64,000 nucleotides of DNA from Desulfitibacter sp. BRH_c19. GTDB lineage: Bacteria; Bacillota; DSM-16504; Desulfitibacterales; Desulfitibacteraceae. The stretch spans positions 124,001-188,000 of the forward strand of contig LOER01000026.1 of NCBI GenBank assembly GCA_001515945.1, in the 5' to 3' direction. This document shows positions 35,905 to 45,416 of the stretch, in pieces (the stretch's first letter is position 1; each line of letters starts with the position of its first letter). Below the pieces are notes generated by a model. It was given only the letters and a program-made list of their open reading frames with translations. It was not told the origin of the DNA and did not search any database. A program made the translations under genes and the position numbers.

Positions 35905-37062
35905 ATGGAAAGCAGTTTTAAAAAAGTAGCAATATTGTTTTTTAGTCTGGTTGTGGTCATGTTAGGATTTGGAATGGTTATTCCAATCGTACCTTTCTAT
36001 ATTGCAAAACTAGGTGCTGGAGGCACCTATCTTGGAATACTCATTGCTTCCTACAGCGTGATGCAGTTCATATTTGCACCTATATGGGGAAGTATTTCTG
36101 ATAATATTGGGAGAAGACCTGTCTTGATGATAGGAATGCTGGGTAATGCTGTTACCATACTGCTATTTGGCCTTTCCAGTAGTTTGTGGATGTTGATTGT
36201 AGCTAGAGCTTTGTCGGGAGTACTGTCTTCTGCTACCATCCCAGCTGCAATGGCATATATTGCTGACAGTACTACTGAAGATGAAAGGGGAGGCAGTATG
36301 GGTTTGCTTGGGGGTGCCACAGGTATGGGAGTAGTGATAGGGCCTGGGATAGGAGGATTATTAGCAGGAAATTCCCTATCTACCCCATTTTATTTAGCTG
36401 CTTTCCTATCAATAGTTGGGTTTTTGCTTATTCTGCTTTTTCTCCCTGAAACATCTAGTGAAATAGACAGCCAGAGGTGTAATGAGGATTATCCGGTTAT
36501 TCAATTGAAGCAGCTCTGGAATGTACTGTTTACCCCTATTGGGTTTTTACTGATATTGACATTGATATTGAACTTTGGAAAGTCAAACTTCCAGGGCATA
36601 TTTGGCCTTTATGTTCTCCAGAAGTTTAACTATAACCCGGAGCAAGTCGGGACTATCATGATGGTTATTGGACTGATATACGCTGTTAGTCAGGGAGTAT
36701 TTGCCGGTCTTATCACCAAACGTTGGGGAGAGTCAAGATTAATTAAAGTTTCTTTGATAGCCAGTTCCGCAGGCTTTGTAACAATGATATTTGCCCACAG
36801 TTATTTTACAGTTCTTTTTACTGCGGGATTCTTTGTTTTATTCAATGCTCTGCTTAAGCCAGCAATCACATCTGATATTTCAAAAAAGGCTAATATGGGC
36901 CTTGGTATTGCCATGGGATTGAATGAATCCTATGGTAGCTTAGGAAGAGTTATAGGACCTATCTGTGCGGGCTTTGTTTTTGACATAAATGTAAATTTTC
37001 CTTATATAGGTGGTGCGATAATAATGTGCCTGGTGTTTACAATAAGTTTATTTAAACTATAG
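35905..37062 (+). CDS. MFS multidrug efflux transporter
   Basis: 385 residues with about 12 membrane helices. MFS signature motif A is visible between helices 2 and 3 (WGSISDNIGRRPVLMIGML) and motif C-like glycines in GVVIGPGIGGLLAG, which mark drug:H+ antiporters of the DHA1 (12-TM) group. It has its own repressible promoter (site 3) and AGGTGGGAAG upstream of ATG 35905. With rph and the hydrolase it forms a resistance module of modification plus efflux. Ends in TAG; a terminator follows at 37156-37191. Confidence 0.85.
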   Translation: MESSFKKVAILFFSLVVVMLGFGMVIPIVPFYIAKLGAGGTYLGILIASYSVMQFIFAPIWGSISDNIGRRPVLMIGMLGNAVTILLFGLSSSLWMLIVARALSGVLSSATIPAAMAYIADSTTEDERGGSMGLLGGATGMGVVIGPGIGGLLAGNSLSTPFYLAAFLSIVGFLLILLFLPETSSEIDSQRCNEDYPVIQLKQLWNVLFTPIGFLLILTLILNFGKSNFQGIFGLYVLQKFNYNPEQVGTIMMVIGLIYAVSQGVFAGLITKRWGESRLIKVSLIASSAGFVTMIFAHSYFTVLFTAGFFVLFNALLKPAITSDISKKANMGLGIAMGLNESYGSLGRVIGPICAGFVFDINVNFPYIGGAIIMCLVFTISLFKL

Positions 37063-37155
37063 TACAAGCGGTTTATCTAGGCTACAGCACTTGTAACTGG
37101 TGTCATATTCATAAACGTTACTAATTAACCCCCTATTAAAGCAATTAATTTAACA

Positions 37156-37191
37156 AAAAATAGACTTCAACATATTTTGAAGTCTATTTTT
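37156..37191 (+). terminator. Rho-independent terminator after the MFS gene
   Basis: Perfect 15-bp stem AAAAATAGACTTCAA / CATATT / TTGAAGTCTATTTTT. Confidence 0.88.
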
Positions 37192-37297
37192 AATACTTTC
37201 TTAACCCTTTTAGCTCTAATTTTAATTCTTTATTTATTTATTTAACATTTATAATTAGGAATAATAAGTTGTAATTAGTGATAAGGGGAAATGCCTT

Positions 37298-37588
37298 ATG
37301 CTTTCAAAGTCAGTTATTATAAAAGCCCTGGAGTTACATTTAGAAACAGCACATTTTTTGAAAAGTCTTTCACGACATAATATCTATTTTAAACTATGGA
37401 AAGAGAGAACCAGAGAAACTCTTGTAGAGGCCTTTGGCATGGAATCGGAAATAGTAAAACAATTTGAAAGTATAAAGTATTTTGGAACACCAGAAAACAG
37501 GGCATCGTATCTTTCTGGAGTGGATGCTGCAGTACAATTGTTACAAAAAAGCTTAATCGTTGTTCAAAAAGATAAAAGGAGGTTGTAA
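37298..37588 (+). CDS. Hypothetical 96-residue helical protein of the potassium cluster
   Basis: Begins at ATG 37298 (AAGGGGAAATGCC upstream). Mostly alpha-helical (IIKALELHLETAHFLKSLSR, WKERTRETLVEAFGM) with no membrane segment. Its end carries the AGGAGG ribosome site of ktrA, and the stop is one base before the ktrA GTG, so the two are co-translated. I do not recognise the family. A role in K+ uptake control is only suggested by position. Confidence 0.55.
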   Translation: MLSKSVIIKALELHLETAHFLKSLSRHNIYFKLWKERTRETLVEAFGMESEIVKQFESIKYFGTPENRASYLSGVDAAVQLLQKSLIVVQKDKRRL

Positions 37589-37589
37589 C

Positions 37590-38243
37590 GTGTCAAAAGG
37601 AAACTTTGCTGTAATTGGACTAGGGAGATTTGGATCAAGTGTAGCAAGAACACTTATAAATCTTGGTCATGATGTCCTTGGTATAGATAAGGATGAGAAA
37701 AAGGTTGAGGAATTATCTAATATATTGACTCATGTGATTGTTGCAGATTCGAAAAAGGAAGAAGTCTTACAAAAAATTGGAATAAGAAACTTTGATACAG
37801 TGATAGTCGCAATAGGACATGATTTAGAAGCCAACATACTTACTACTGTCCTTTTAAGTCAGTTCGGGATAAAAAATATAATTGCCAAGGCAAGTTCAGA
37901 TATTCATGGTGACGTGCTACTCAGGGTAGGTGCAACAAAAGTAGTATTCCCTGAAAGGGATATGGGTGAAAAAATAGGGAAGGGTATATGCTCTGGCAAT
38001 TTCCTAGACTTTATAGATATCTCACCAGAATACTCTGTAGTGGAGGTAATAGCTCCAAAAAGATTTCTAAACAAAAGTCTAGGCAGTCTAAACCTTAGAC
38101 CAAAGTATGAAATTAGTGTTCTTGCAATAAAAAAAAGAGACCGAATACTGGTTGCTCCTGGAGCTAATGATATAGTCGAGGATGGAGATTTACTTGTTGT
38201 AATTGGTGAGAATAATAAACTGAGTACATGTTTTGAGATTTAA
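37590..38243 (+). CDS. ktrA: KtrA/TrkA-type potassium channel regulatory subunit
   Basis: 217 residues from GTG 37590 (AGGAGG about 8 bases upstream; the earlier ATG at 37560 is inside the previous gene). An RCK N-domain with Rossmann motif FAVIGLGRFGSSVARTL and acidic strand-2 end GIDKDE binds nucleotides (ATP/ADP or NAD). The RCK C-domain (SVVEVIAPKRFLNKSLGSLN to the end) is the usual c-di-AMP-binding part in Firmicutes. It forms the cytoplasmic gating ring for KtrB/TrkH, encoded at 41767, with the kdpDE-like pair in between. Confidence 0.88.
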   Translation: MSKGNFAVIGLGRFGSSVARTLINLGHDVLGIDKDEKKVEELSNILTHVIVADSKKEEVLQKIGIRNFDTVIVAIGHDLEANILTTVLLSQFGIKNIIAKASSDIHGDVLLRVGATKVVFPERDMGEKIGKGICSGNFLDFIDISPEYSVVEVIAPKRFLNKSLGSLNLRPKYEISVLAIKKRDRILVAPGANDIVEDGDLLVVIGENNKLSTCFEI

Positions 38244-38398
38244 TAGTTAGTTTTATAAGATATCTTGGGTGAACTATGTGCCAGGGTTGAAACTAAACCT
38301 ACTATTGGCTAAAATTAGGATAGTTGGGGGTGCGTCCCCTTTCAGTAAGATATCTGTAGAGGGGGAGGATCGTCATAGAACTTGTCAAACAGGATTCT

Positions 38399-41008
38399 GT
38401 GAAACATCGTGGGAAACTAAAGATTTTCCTTGGATATGCTGCTGGTGTGGGTAAGACCTATGCTATGTTTAAAGATGCCCAAAATAGGTTGTCCGAAGGT
38501 ATTGATGTAGTTATAGGTTATGTAGAGACCCACGAGAGAATGGAAACTAAAAAGTTAATAGATGGAATAGAGATGGTACCTAGAAAGGAAATACCTTATA
38601 AAGGTATTACTTTAACCGACCTTGATTTAGAAGCTCTTTTACAAAGGAAACCACAGTTAGCAATTGTTGATGAGTTAGCTCATATTAACTCTCCAAATCA
38701 AAGGCATCCCAAACGTTGGCAGGATGTAAAGGAATTATTAGATGAAGGTATTAACGTTTATACAACCTTAAATGTCCAGAACATAGAAAGTTTAAATGAT
38801 ACTGTTCTACAGATTATTGGGAACCCTATCAGAGAAAAAGTACCAGACATGCTTCTTGATAAAGCTGATGAAATAGTTCTTATCGACATCTCTCCCGAGG
38901 AATTAAGGCGGCGTTTAAAAGAAGGAAAGGTCTATGTTCCAAAAAAGTTTGAGGCTTCATTTCAAGAATTTTATAAGATTGGTACCCTTAATGCTCTCAG
39001 GCAGCTTGCCATGAGAAGGGTTGCCATGGCAGTAGATTCGAAAATGAGGGCCTACATGGAGTCTAAATCAATTCCAGGCCCATGGCCTGCTAATGAAAGA
39101 CTTTTAGTTTGCTTAGGTCCCAGCAAACTTAGTGAAAAACTTGTGCGCTCTACTAAACAAATAGCTTCAGAGCTAAAAGCCGAGTGGTTTGCCATCTATG
39201 TAGAAAACCCAAAACATAGATCATTAAGGGAAAATGAACAGGAACAGTTGTTAAAAAATTTTAAACTTGCTGGGGAGTTAGGAGCACAGGTAGTATCAAT
39301 CCCTGGAGATAATATAGCGGATACTGTAGTTGAATATGCTAAAAAATACAATATTACGAAAATAATTGCGGGTAAACCCTTATGCCCTAAATGGAAAGAG
39401 ATTATAAAGGGCTCAATAGTTGACCAAATTATTAGAAGAAGTGGTTCTATTGATGTTTATGTTGTCACGACAAGTGACAATAATATCAACTTTTCATTAC
39501 CATCTGTTGATAAACCTAGATTAAACCATAGAAAAAACTATTTATTAAGTATTGGACTTGTTATTCTTGCAACTGCAATCGGGGTTCCAATTCACTGGCT
39601 AATATCTCCAACAAACTTGGTAATGCTCTACCTGTTTGTAGTAGTGTGGGCGGCATTGTACTTAGGTCGCGGGCCTTCCATAGTGGCATCTGTTACTGGA
39701 GTTTTGGCTTTTGATTTCTTTATGGTTCCACCTCGTCATACTTTTGTAGTACATGACTCAGAATATATAATTACCTTTATTGGATTACTATCGGTAGGAC
39801 TTATAATAAGTAATTTAACTGCTTCTGCCAGAGAACAAGCACAGGTAGCTCAAAAACGTGAGGTCCATACGATAGAATTGTATGAGCTGAGTCGTGATTT
39901 AAATACTGTAGGTGATTTAAAAGGGCTAGGACAAAAACTTTTTCAGCGTTTAGAAAATATATTTTTTTGTGAATTGGCATTCTACGTTTCAGAAAAAAAT
40001 GGAACATTAAAATTGAAGATAAAAAGTGATAAGTTTGTTGTATATGAAAAACTAGACGAGATAACAAAATGGGTATATGAACATGGAATAACTGCAGGGA
40101 TAGGAACAGACAATTTCCATTCGTTCAATGCCCAATTTATACCTCTTAAGGCCTCTGAGAAAACCGTTGCTATTCTGGTTGTGGTGCCTAAGGATATAAA
40201 ACAATTTAATTCTATTGATAATAGTCGTTTATTAGATGCCTATGTTATGATAACAGCAATGGCTGTAGAACGGGTGCTGCTGACACAGGAAGCAAAAGAA
40301 ATGGAAATGTTAAAGATTACAGAAAAAATACAATCAGCACTTTTAAACTCTATATCCCATGAGCTTCGAACTCCTCTTTCTTCAATAGCTGGAGTTTTGA
40401 GTACCTTAAAAGAAACTACTGATGAACAGAGAAGCTATATTCGAATCAATGAAGAAACCAAAACAGAGTTAATTGATACAGCATGGGGCGAAGCCTTAAA
40501 ACTTAACAGATTAGTTGGTAACCTGTTAGAGATGACCAGACTAGAATCAGGGGCAATAAACCTTAGAGCCGAGTTAAATGATATTCAGGAGTTAATAGGA
40601 GAAGTAGTACGTCAAATGGCAGACAGAGTTATTGATAGGGAAGTATCAATTAATATACCTGATAATTTACCCCTAGTTAAAGTTGATTTTGTACTGATGT
40701 CTTTAGTACTTTCAAATTTGATTGATAATGCAGTAAAGTATTCACCATCTGGTTCCCCAATAGATATAAAAGTCCACCATAGCTCTAAAACAATTAAAAT
40801 ATATATTAGTGACAGAGGAATGGGGATTCCATCTGATGAGAGAGAAAGAGTCTTTGATAAGTTTTATAGAATAAGAAAGGAAGAAGGCGGAGGTACAGGC
40901 TTGGGTTTATCTATAAGCAAAGGAATTGTGGAAGCTCATGGGGGATATATATGGGCTGATGAGCGTGATGGGGGAGGAACAGTTGTTACTATTTCTTTGC
41001 CCTTGTAA
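38399..41008 (+). CDS. kdpD: KdpD-type sensor histidine kinase
   Basis: 869 residues from GTG 38399. KdpD N-domain with Walker A GYAAGVGKT (residues 12-20) and AIVDELAH, then a universal-stress-like domain, four membrane helices (about 380-480), a GAF-like region, a HisKA box SHELRTPLSS with phosphoacceptor His654, and HATPase motifs (NLIDNAVKY, GTGLGLSI). KdpD senses K+ limitation and phosphorylates KdpE. Start uncertain: a better ribosome site (GGGGGAGG, 38361-38368) faces an in-frame ATA at 38375. No kdpFABC genes are near; the pair sits within a Ktr/Trk uptake cluster. Confidence 0.9.
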   Translation: MKHRGKLKIFLGYAAGVGKTYAMFKDAQNRLSEGIDVVIGYVETHERMETKKLIDGIEMVPRKEIPYKGITLTDLDLEALLQRKPQLAIVDELAHINSPNQRHPKRWQDVKELLDEGINVYTTLNVQNIESLNDTVLQIIGNPIREKVPDMLLDKADEIVLIDISPEELRRRLKEGKVYVPKKFEASFQEFYKIGTLNALRQLAMRRVAMAVDSKMRAYMESKSIPGPWPANERLLVCLGPSKLSEKLVRSTKQIASELKAEWFAIYVENPKHRSLRENEQEQLLKNFKLAGELGAQVVSIPGDNIADTVVEYAKKYNITKIIAGKPLCPKWKEIIKGSIVDQIIRRSGSIDVYVVTTSDNNINFSLPSVDKPRLNHRKNYLLSIGLVILATAIGVPIHWLISPTNLVMLYLFVVVWAALYLGRGPSIVASVTGVLAFDFFMVPPRHTFVVHDSEYIITFIGLLSVGLIISNLTASAREQAQVAQKREVHTIELYELSRDLNTVGDLKGLGQKLFQRLENIFFCELAFYVSEKNGTLKLKIKSDKFVVYEKLDEITKWVYEHGITAGIGTDNFHSFNAQFIPLKASEKTVAILVVVPKDIKQFNSIDNSRLLDAYVMITAMAVERVLLTQEAKEMEMLKITEKIQSALLNSISHELRTPLSSIAGVLSTLKETTDEQRSYIRINEETKTELIDTAWGEALKLNRLVGNLLEMTRLESGAINLRAELNDIQELIGEVVRQMADRVIDREVSINIPDNLPLVKVDFVLMSLVLSNLIDNAVKYSPSGSPIDIKVHHSSKTIKIYISDRGMGIPSDERERVFDKFYRIRKEEGGGTGLGLSISKGIVEAHGGYIWADERDGGGTVVTISLPL

Positions 41009-41032
41009 AAACGACTCTTGGAGGAGTTAAGG

Positions 41033-41722
41033 TTGAATAAGGAATCAATTCGTGTACTAATAGTAGATGATGAGAAAGCTATAAGACGTTTCCTACGGGT
41101 TTCTCTTTCTGCCCAAAACTACCAAGTATTTGAGGCAGTAACTGGACAAGAAGGCATTTCAGAAATAATTTCTAAGAGGCCTGATCTAATAATTTTAGAT
41201 TTAGGATTGCCAGATATGGATGGAACAGATGTCATTCTGAATATTAGGGAATGGACCTCTATACCTATTATTGTTTTATCTGTTAGGGAGAGAGAGACAG
41301 ATAAGATAAAGGCTCTTGATGCTGGGGCTGATGATTATCTTACAAAACCTTTTAGCATCGGTGAACTCATGGCAAGGCTTAGAGTTATCGAACGCCACTT
41401 GAATACTGTTGATGAAGAACCCGTGTATAAGATAGCAAACCTATGTGTAGATCTTACCAGAAGGCGTGTGACTCTTGATAATCAAGAAGTATCTTTAACC
41501 CCTACCGAATATGAAATCATAAGGGTACTGGTTAAGAACAAAGGAAAAGTAATAACCCATGAACAAATGCTCCGACTTGTTTGGGGTATGGGTTATGCAC
41601 AGGAAAGAAATTTATTAAGGGTTAATATGAGTAATCTTAGACGCAAACTTGAACCTAATCCTCAGGTTCCCAGCTTTATTCTAACAGAACCTGGTGTTGG
41701 CTATAGACTAAAAGACGAGTAA
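41033..41722 (+). CDS. kdpE: KdpE-type response regulator
   Basis: 229 residues from TTG 41033, for which GGAGGAG is at 41021-41027; an upstream in-frame TTG at 41018 would overlap that site. Receiver domain with acidic pocket VLIVDDEKA, phosphoacceptor Asp in LIILDLGLPDMDG, and conserved Lys in DYLTKPF. C-terminal OmpR/PhoB winged helix (LTPTEYEIIRVLVKNKG, RVNMSNLRRKL, GVGYRL). It is paired with the kinase 24 bases upstream. The likely target is this cluster or a kdp operon elsewhere. Confidence 0.9.
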   Translation: MNKESIRVLIVDDEKAIRRFLRVSLSAQNYQVFEAVTGQEGISEIISKRPDLIILDLGLPDMDGTDVILNIREWTSIPIIVLSVRERETDKIKALDAGADDYLTKPFSIGELMARLRVIERHLNTVDEEPVYKIANLCVDLTRRRVTLDNQEVSLTPTEYEIIRVLVKNKGKVITHEQMLRLVWGMGYAQERNLLRVNMSNLRRKLEPNPQVPSFILTEPGVGYRLKDE

Positions 41723-41766
41723 TTGTAAATGCTCTAGCTATCAGATATTTAGGGGGAGTTTCTGAA

Positions 41767-43134
41767 TTGAGTTTATATGAAATCAAGTTAGGCAATAAAA
41801 AAGGCAACATAAATAAAAATCATTTTTTCCATCCTGCGAAAATATTTGTAATAAGTTTTGCTATTGTTATTCTGATTGGTTCTCTATTGCTTTCGTTACC
41901 AATTGCAACTAAAGACGGCACTTCTTTACCGTATATAGATGCATTATTCACAGCTACATCCGCAGTTTGTGTTACTGGACTAGTAGTAGTTGATACTGGG
42001 GACACATTCTCATTATTCGGTCAAACTATAGTAATGATGCTAATTCAGTTAGGGGGACTTGGCTTCATGACTTTTGCTAGTGTTGTTATGTTGTTCCTGG
42101 GAATCAAAATATCTCTAAAATATAGATTGATTTTGCAGGAAAATTTCAGTCATTATTCTACACAGGGTGTTGTTAAATTATTAAGAAATGTGGTTATATT
42201 AACATTGATATTTGAAACTATTGGAATGCTCGTATTGGGATTAAAATGGTATCCCGACATGGGACTGAAATCCTTCTATTTTGGCTTGTTTCATTCAATA
42301 TCTGCATTTAATAATGCAGGTTTTGATTTATTCGGTTCTTTTTCTAGTTTAACAAATCAAACTAGTGATATATTAACAAGCCTTGTCATCATATCCTTAT
42401 TTATTTTTGGAGGACTGGGATTTTTTGTACTCTCAGATATTTTCTTGTTTCCCAAGCGGAAAAGTCTACACTATCATAGCAAATTAGTTCTAACTATGAC
42501 TTTTATTCTACTTGCTGTGGGATTTGTAGGAATTTTTTCCATGGAAGGAAATAATCCTGACACAATGGGAAATTTAAGTTTATTAGAAAAAATAGTTGCT
42601 TCATTATTTGCGGCAGCTACTCCCAGGACAGCAGGTTTTAGTACAATTGATGTTGGAAGTTATAGTGATGCTGCATTACTTTTTACCATGGTATTAATGT
42701 TTATAGGGGCATCTCCAGGCTCCACAGGGGGAGGTATTAAAACAACTACCTTTGGAATTATTTTAGCTGGAATAATAGCAAATATTCGGGGAAATAAGCA
42801 AACAGTAATGTATGAAAGAGGTGTATCAAATGATATTATTTGGAAAGCAAGCACTATTGCTTTTCTGGCACTCTTTTTGATTATTATAACTACATTTGTG
42901 CTGACATTATCAGAACATAACACTTTTATTGAAAACTTTTTTGAATCAGTTTCTGCATTTGGAACAGTAGGGCTTTCTATGGGAATCACCCCTGACCTCT
43001 CGTTAATAGGTAAAATTATGGTGATAATTACCATGTTTATTGGCAGGGTAGGACCATTAACCTTGGCCTTAGTTTTAAGCCACAAGAGTGAAGCTGATAT
43101 AATATATCCAAATGGTGATGTGATGATTGGGTAA
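41767..43134 (+). CDS. ktrB: KtrB/TrkH-type potassium transporter
   Basis: 455 residues from TTG 41767 (AGGGGGAG upstream). Four repeated membrane-pore-membrane units are visible with pore-loop glycines: TSAVCVTGL, SAFNNAGF, ATPRTAGF and SAFGTVGL, the degenerate K+ selectivity filters of the SKT family. It imports K+ with Na+ or along the membrane potential, gated by KtrA. Its position after kdpD/kdpE makes K+ limitation-dependent expression likely (inference). It ends 20 bases from the convergent BlaR-like gene with no obvious terminator between. Confidence 0.9.
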   Translation: MSLYEIKLGNKKGNINKNHFFHPAKIFVISFAIVILIGSLLLSLPIATKDGTSLPYIDALFTATSAVCVTGLVVVDTGDTFSLFGQTIVMMLIQLGGLGFMTFASVVMLFLGIKISLKYRLILQENFSHYSTQGVVKLLRNVVILTLIFETIGMLVLGLKWYPDMGLKSFYFGLFHSISAFNNAGFDLFGSFSSLTNQTSDILTSLVIISLFIFGGLGFFVLSDIFLFPKRKSLHYHSKLVLTMTFILLAVGFVGIFSMEGNNPDTMGNLSLLEKIVASLFAAATPRTAGFSTIDVGSYSDAALLFTMVLMFIGASPGSTGGGIKTTTFGIILAGIIANIRGNKQTVMYERGVSNDIIWKASTIAFLALFLIIITTFVLTLSEHNTFIENFFESVSAFGTVGLSMGITPDLSLIGKIMVIITMFIGRVGPLTLALVLSHKSEADIIYPNGDVMIG

Positions 43135-43154
43135 GGCTAGATAAATCTGGTCAT

Positions 43155-45416
43155 TCATGTTAAAGGTTCTAATTCACCAGTAATTCGTTTAAGAACAATA
43201 TCTTTTTGGTTGTTAGATTCTAGATGCTCAATAAGATTTTTAATAAGCAATTCTGAACGATTTTTGTTGTTTCCATAATCATTCATTATTCTATCAAAAA
43301 GTCCATTTATTTCTTTCTTGGATATTGGCATTATGCAGTATTCTTTTATAGACTTTGAAAAGTATGAACCGTCCATAGCTTCCAAGTATTCATCTAATTT
43401 AAAGCTACCATCTTCATTTTTTGTATAAGTAATTGCCGCCGGAACAACACTACCACCCACCTCAGAGGTAGTTTTATCATAAAGTCTGTATCTGCTGCTA
43501 AAAACAGTTACAAATACTTTTAGTTTATTTTTTTCTTCATAGCTACCAAAAATGGTGGGTGCAACAACTGTAAATCCTTCGCTGGGTTGGGAGTATTGTT
43601 TAATGGCTGTATCATAAACAAGCTGTTCTATTGGGTCAGAAACATTCGCCTTAAAATCCGGCAGCTTTATTTCCTCACGTAGTGAGAGCTGGGAAAACCA
43701 ATCCTGCGGTGAAAGGCTTTCATCTGTTACATTATTTCTATCACCTAAAAGCTCTTTGCAGAGGGCCATTATAATATGGCCTCTAAGGTCGTTGTCAATA
43801 CTGCCTTTTTGAAATTGAGAAAGCAGATAATTAAGAGCATCATCACCCATCTTTAAAATGCTTTCATATTCGTCTTGATGAGCTGTAATATAGTTACTAG
43901 GATTGGATGATGTATTAGGTGAGGACATAATAATCTCTAGATACCTTTCAATTTGGTCAGCTTTTTCTGTTCCCACGGTAAAGGATGACACCTTACCAAC
44001 CGACATATTATTCAGTTCGTCAATAAGAAGTTTAAGGGAAGCGGAGGTTTCTGCAAAAGATCGAACATCGTACCCTATTCCATTCTCAACCATTTTTCTT
44101 GTATAGGTCAAAGGTGCATCGTCATAATTACTATTATCATCTAAGAATTGGTAATTTATGATGTCAACATTATCAATCAGACTAAAGAGCAGTATAGAAT
44201 TTTTATAAAGAGAATTTACAGTTCGGGCTATATTAGTAGAAATAGCGGAAGCGTCGGTTATATTTAAATTAATAGTTATTTCATAGGGCTGATTGGATGT
44301 TTGAAGCTCTACTGTATCACGTACAATACCTACTGGTAATGACATAGCATCGATGAGGGTGACAACTTTACTATTATTTCCTACATATGGAGTTTTGTTG
44401 GTGATTAAAACCTCTATATCGTATGCTAAATCCATAGTTGGGTCAACTGCCTGTTCAATTTTAGGATTTGCAGTCAGTACTACTATTAGTGCAGCGGTTA
44501 CAACAACTGTAACTGTAATGACCCAAAAAGCTGGTTTTTTATAGGCTAATATATTTTTGATTCTTGATTTAATATTGCTCTCACCAAAGGCAAGAGGACT
44601 ACCCATTAGCAAACTACTTCTTTTTAATGAAAGGGAAAGTAAAGAATGGGCATAGCTTCCTTTAATAGCTATATCCATTTCTTTAACGACACTTTCATCA
44701 CAGGACATTTCCATATCCTTACTCATTAATGCAAATGATAACCACATTAAGGGATTGAACCAATGAAGAATCAGCACTAAAAATGCACATGGTTTTACAA
44801 GATAATCTAATCTTTTTATGTGGGTTTGTTCATGTGCTAGAATATAAGACAACTCATTTTCATTTAAGCTAGTAGGAATGTATATTTTAGGTTCAATAAG
44901 TCCACATACAAATGGTGTAGTAATTCTATCAGTTTCAAAAATATTCTCTTTTACAAGGGTTGCGGTTTTCACGTTGTTTATTACTTTAAGGTAAGAAATA
45001 ATGCTGTAGATTAGCAAAATTACTATACCAACAACCCAAATAATACTGGCAATTTCAATTATGAGTTGCATAGGATTGGCACTTGCTGTTGGTGTAGCAA
45101 TTGGGAGCGATGTGTTCACAACAGTATTTATTTCGTTGCTCCCGACACTAACAGCAGGATTTTGCATGAAACCGATATTGTTAGGGACATATTCCATTGC
45201 ACTATTAGTTTGAGCATTATGTTTAAGAAAACCTAAAAAGCTGAAGCTAGAGTTAAAACTAAAAGGAAATATGAGTCTTATTAATACCGGCAACCATAAT
45301 GCATAAGAGAAAATCTTAGGAATTTTTTTAAAGGGTATCCTTATTGCAATAACTGCAAGAGCTACATAGCTTGCAGTAATACTCATATTAAGTATAGTAG
45401 TAAAGTAGCTTGTCAT
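43155..45416 (-). CDS. BlaR1/MecR1-family M56 metalloprotease sensor lacking a recognisable penicillin-binding domain
   Basis: 753 residues. Four membrane segments surround a cytoplasmic zinc protease with HEQTH (HExxH) in YILAHEQTHIKRLDYLV and the AxSCDE-like MSCDESVVKEM. After a last membrane helix (VITVTVVVTAALIVVLT) there are about 440 extracellular residues without the SxxK, SxN or KTG motifs of beta-lactam sensors. In BlaR1 systems ligand binding activates the protease to inactivate BlaI. The signal sensed here is unknown. ATG 45416 overlaps the blaI-like stop (ATGA), so the pair is co-translated. No beta-lactamase gene is adjacent. Confidence 0.82.
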   Translation of the reverse strand: MTSYFTTILNMSITASYVALAVIAIRIPFKKIPKIFSYALWLPVLIRLIFPFSFNSSFSFLGFLKHNAQTNSAMEYVPNNIGFMQNPAVSVGSNEINTVVNTSLPIATPTASANPMQLIIEIASIIWVVGIVILLIYSIISYLKVINNVKTATLVKENIFETDRITTPFVCGLIEPKIYIPTSLNENELSYILAHEQTHIKRLDYLVKPCAFLVLILHWFNPLMWLSFALMSKDMEMSCDESVVKEMDIAIKGSYAHSLLSLSLKRSSLLMGSPLAFGESNIKSRIKNILAYKKPAFWVITVTVVVTAALIVVLTANPKIEQAVDPTMDLAYDIEVLITNKTPYVGNNSKVVTLIDAMSLPVGIVRDTVELQTSNQPYEITINLNITDASAISTNIARTVNSLYKNSILLFSLIDNVDIINYQFLDDNSNYDDAPLTYTRKMVENGIGYDVRSFAETSASLKLLIDELNNMSVGKVSSFTVGTEKADQIERYLEIIMSSPNTSSNPSNYITAHQDEYESILKMGDDALNYLLSQFQKGSIDNDLRGHIIMALCKELLGDRNNVTDESLSPQDWFSQLSLREEIKLPDFKANVSDPIEQLVYDTAIKQYSQPSEGFTVVAPTIFGSYEEKNKLKVFVTVFSSRYRLYDKTTSEVGGSVVPAAITYTKNEDGSFKLDEYLEAMDGSYFSKSIKEYCIMPISKKEINGLFDRIMNDYGNNKNRSELLIKNLIEHLESNNQKDIVLKRITGELEPLT

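Noticed and set aside
37192-37297. c-di-AMP (ydaO-type) riboswitch before the potassium cluster
   Set aside because: The 106-base leader is very AT-rich and I cannot find the conserved motifs or enough length for that riboswitch.
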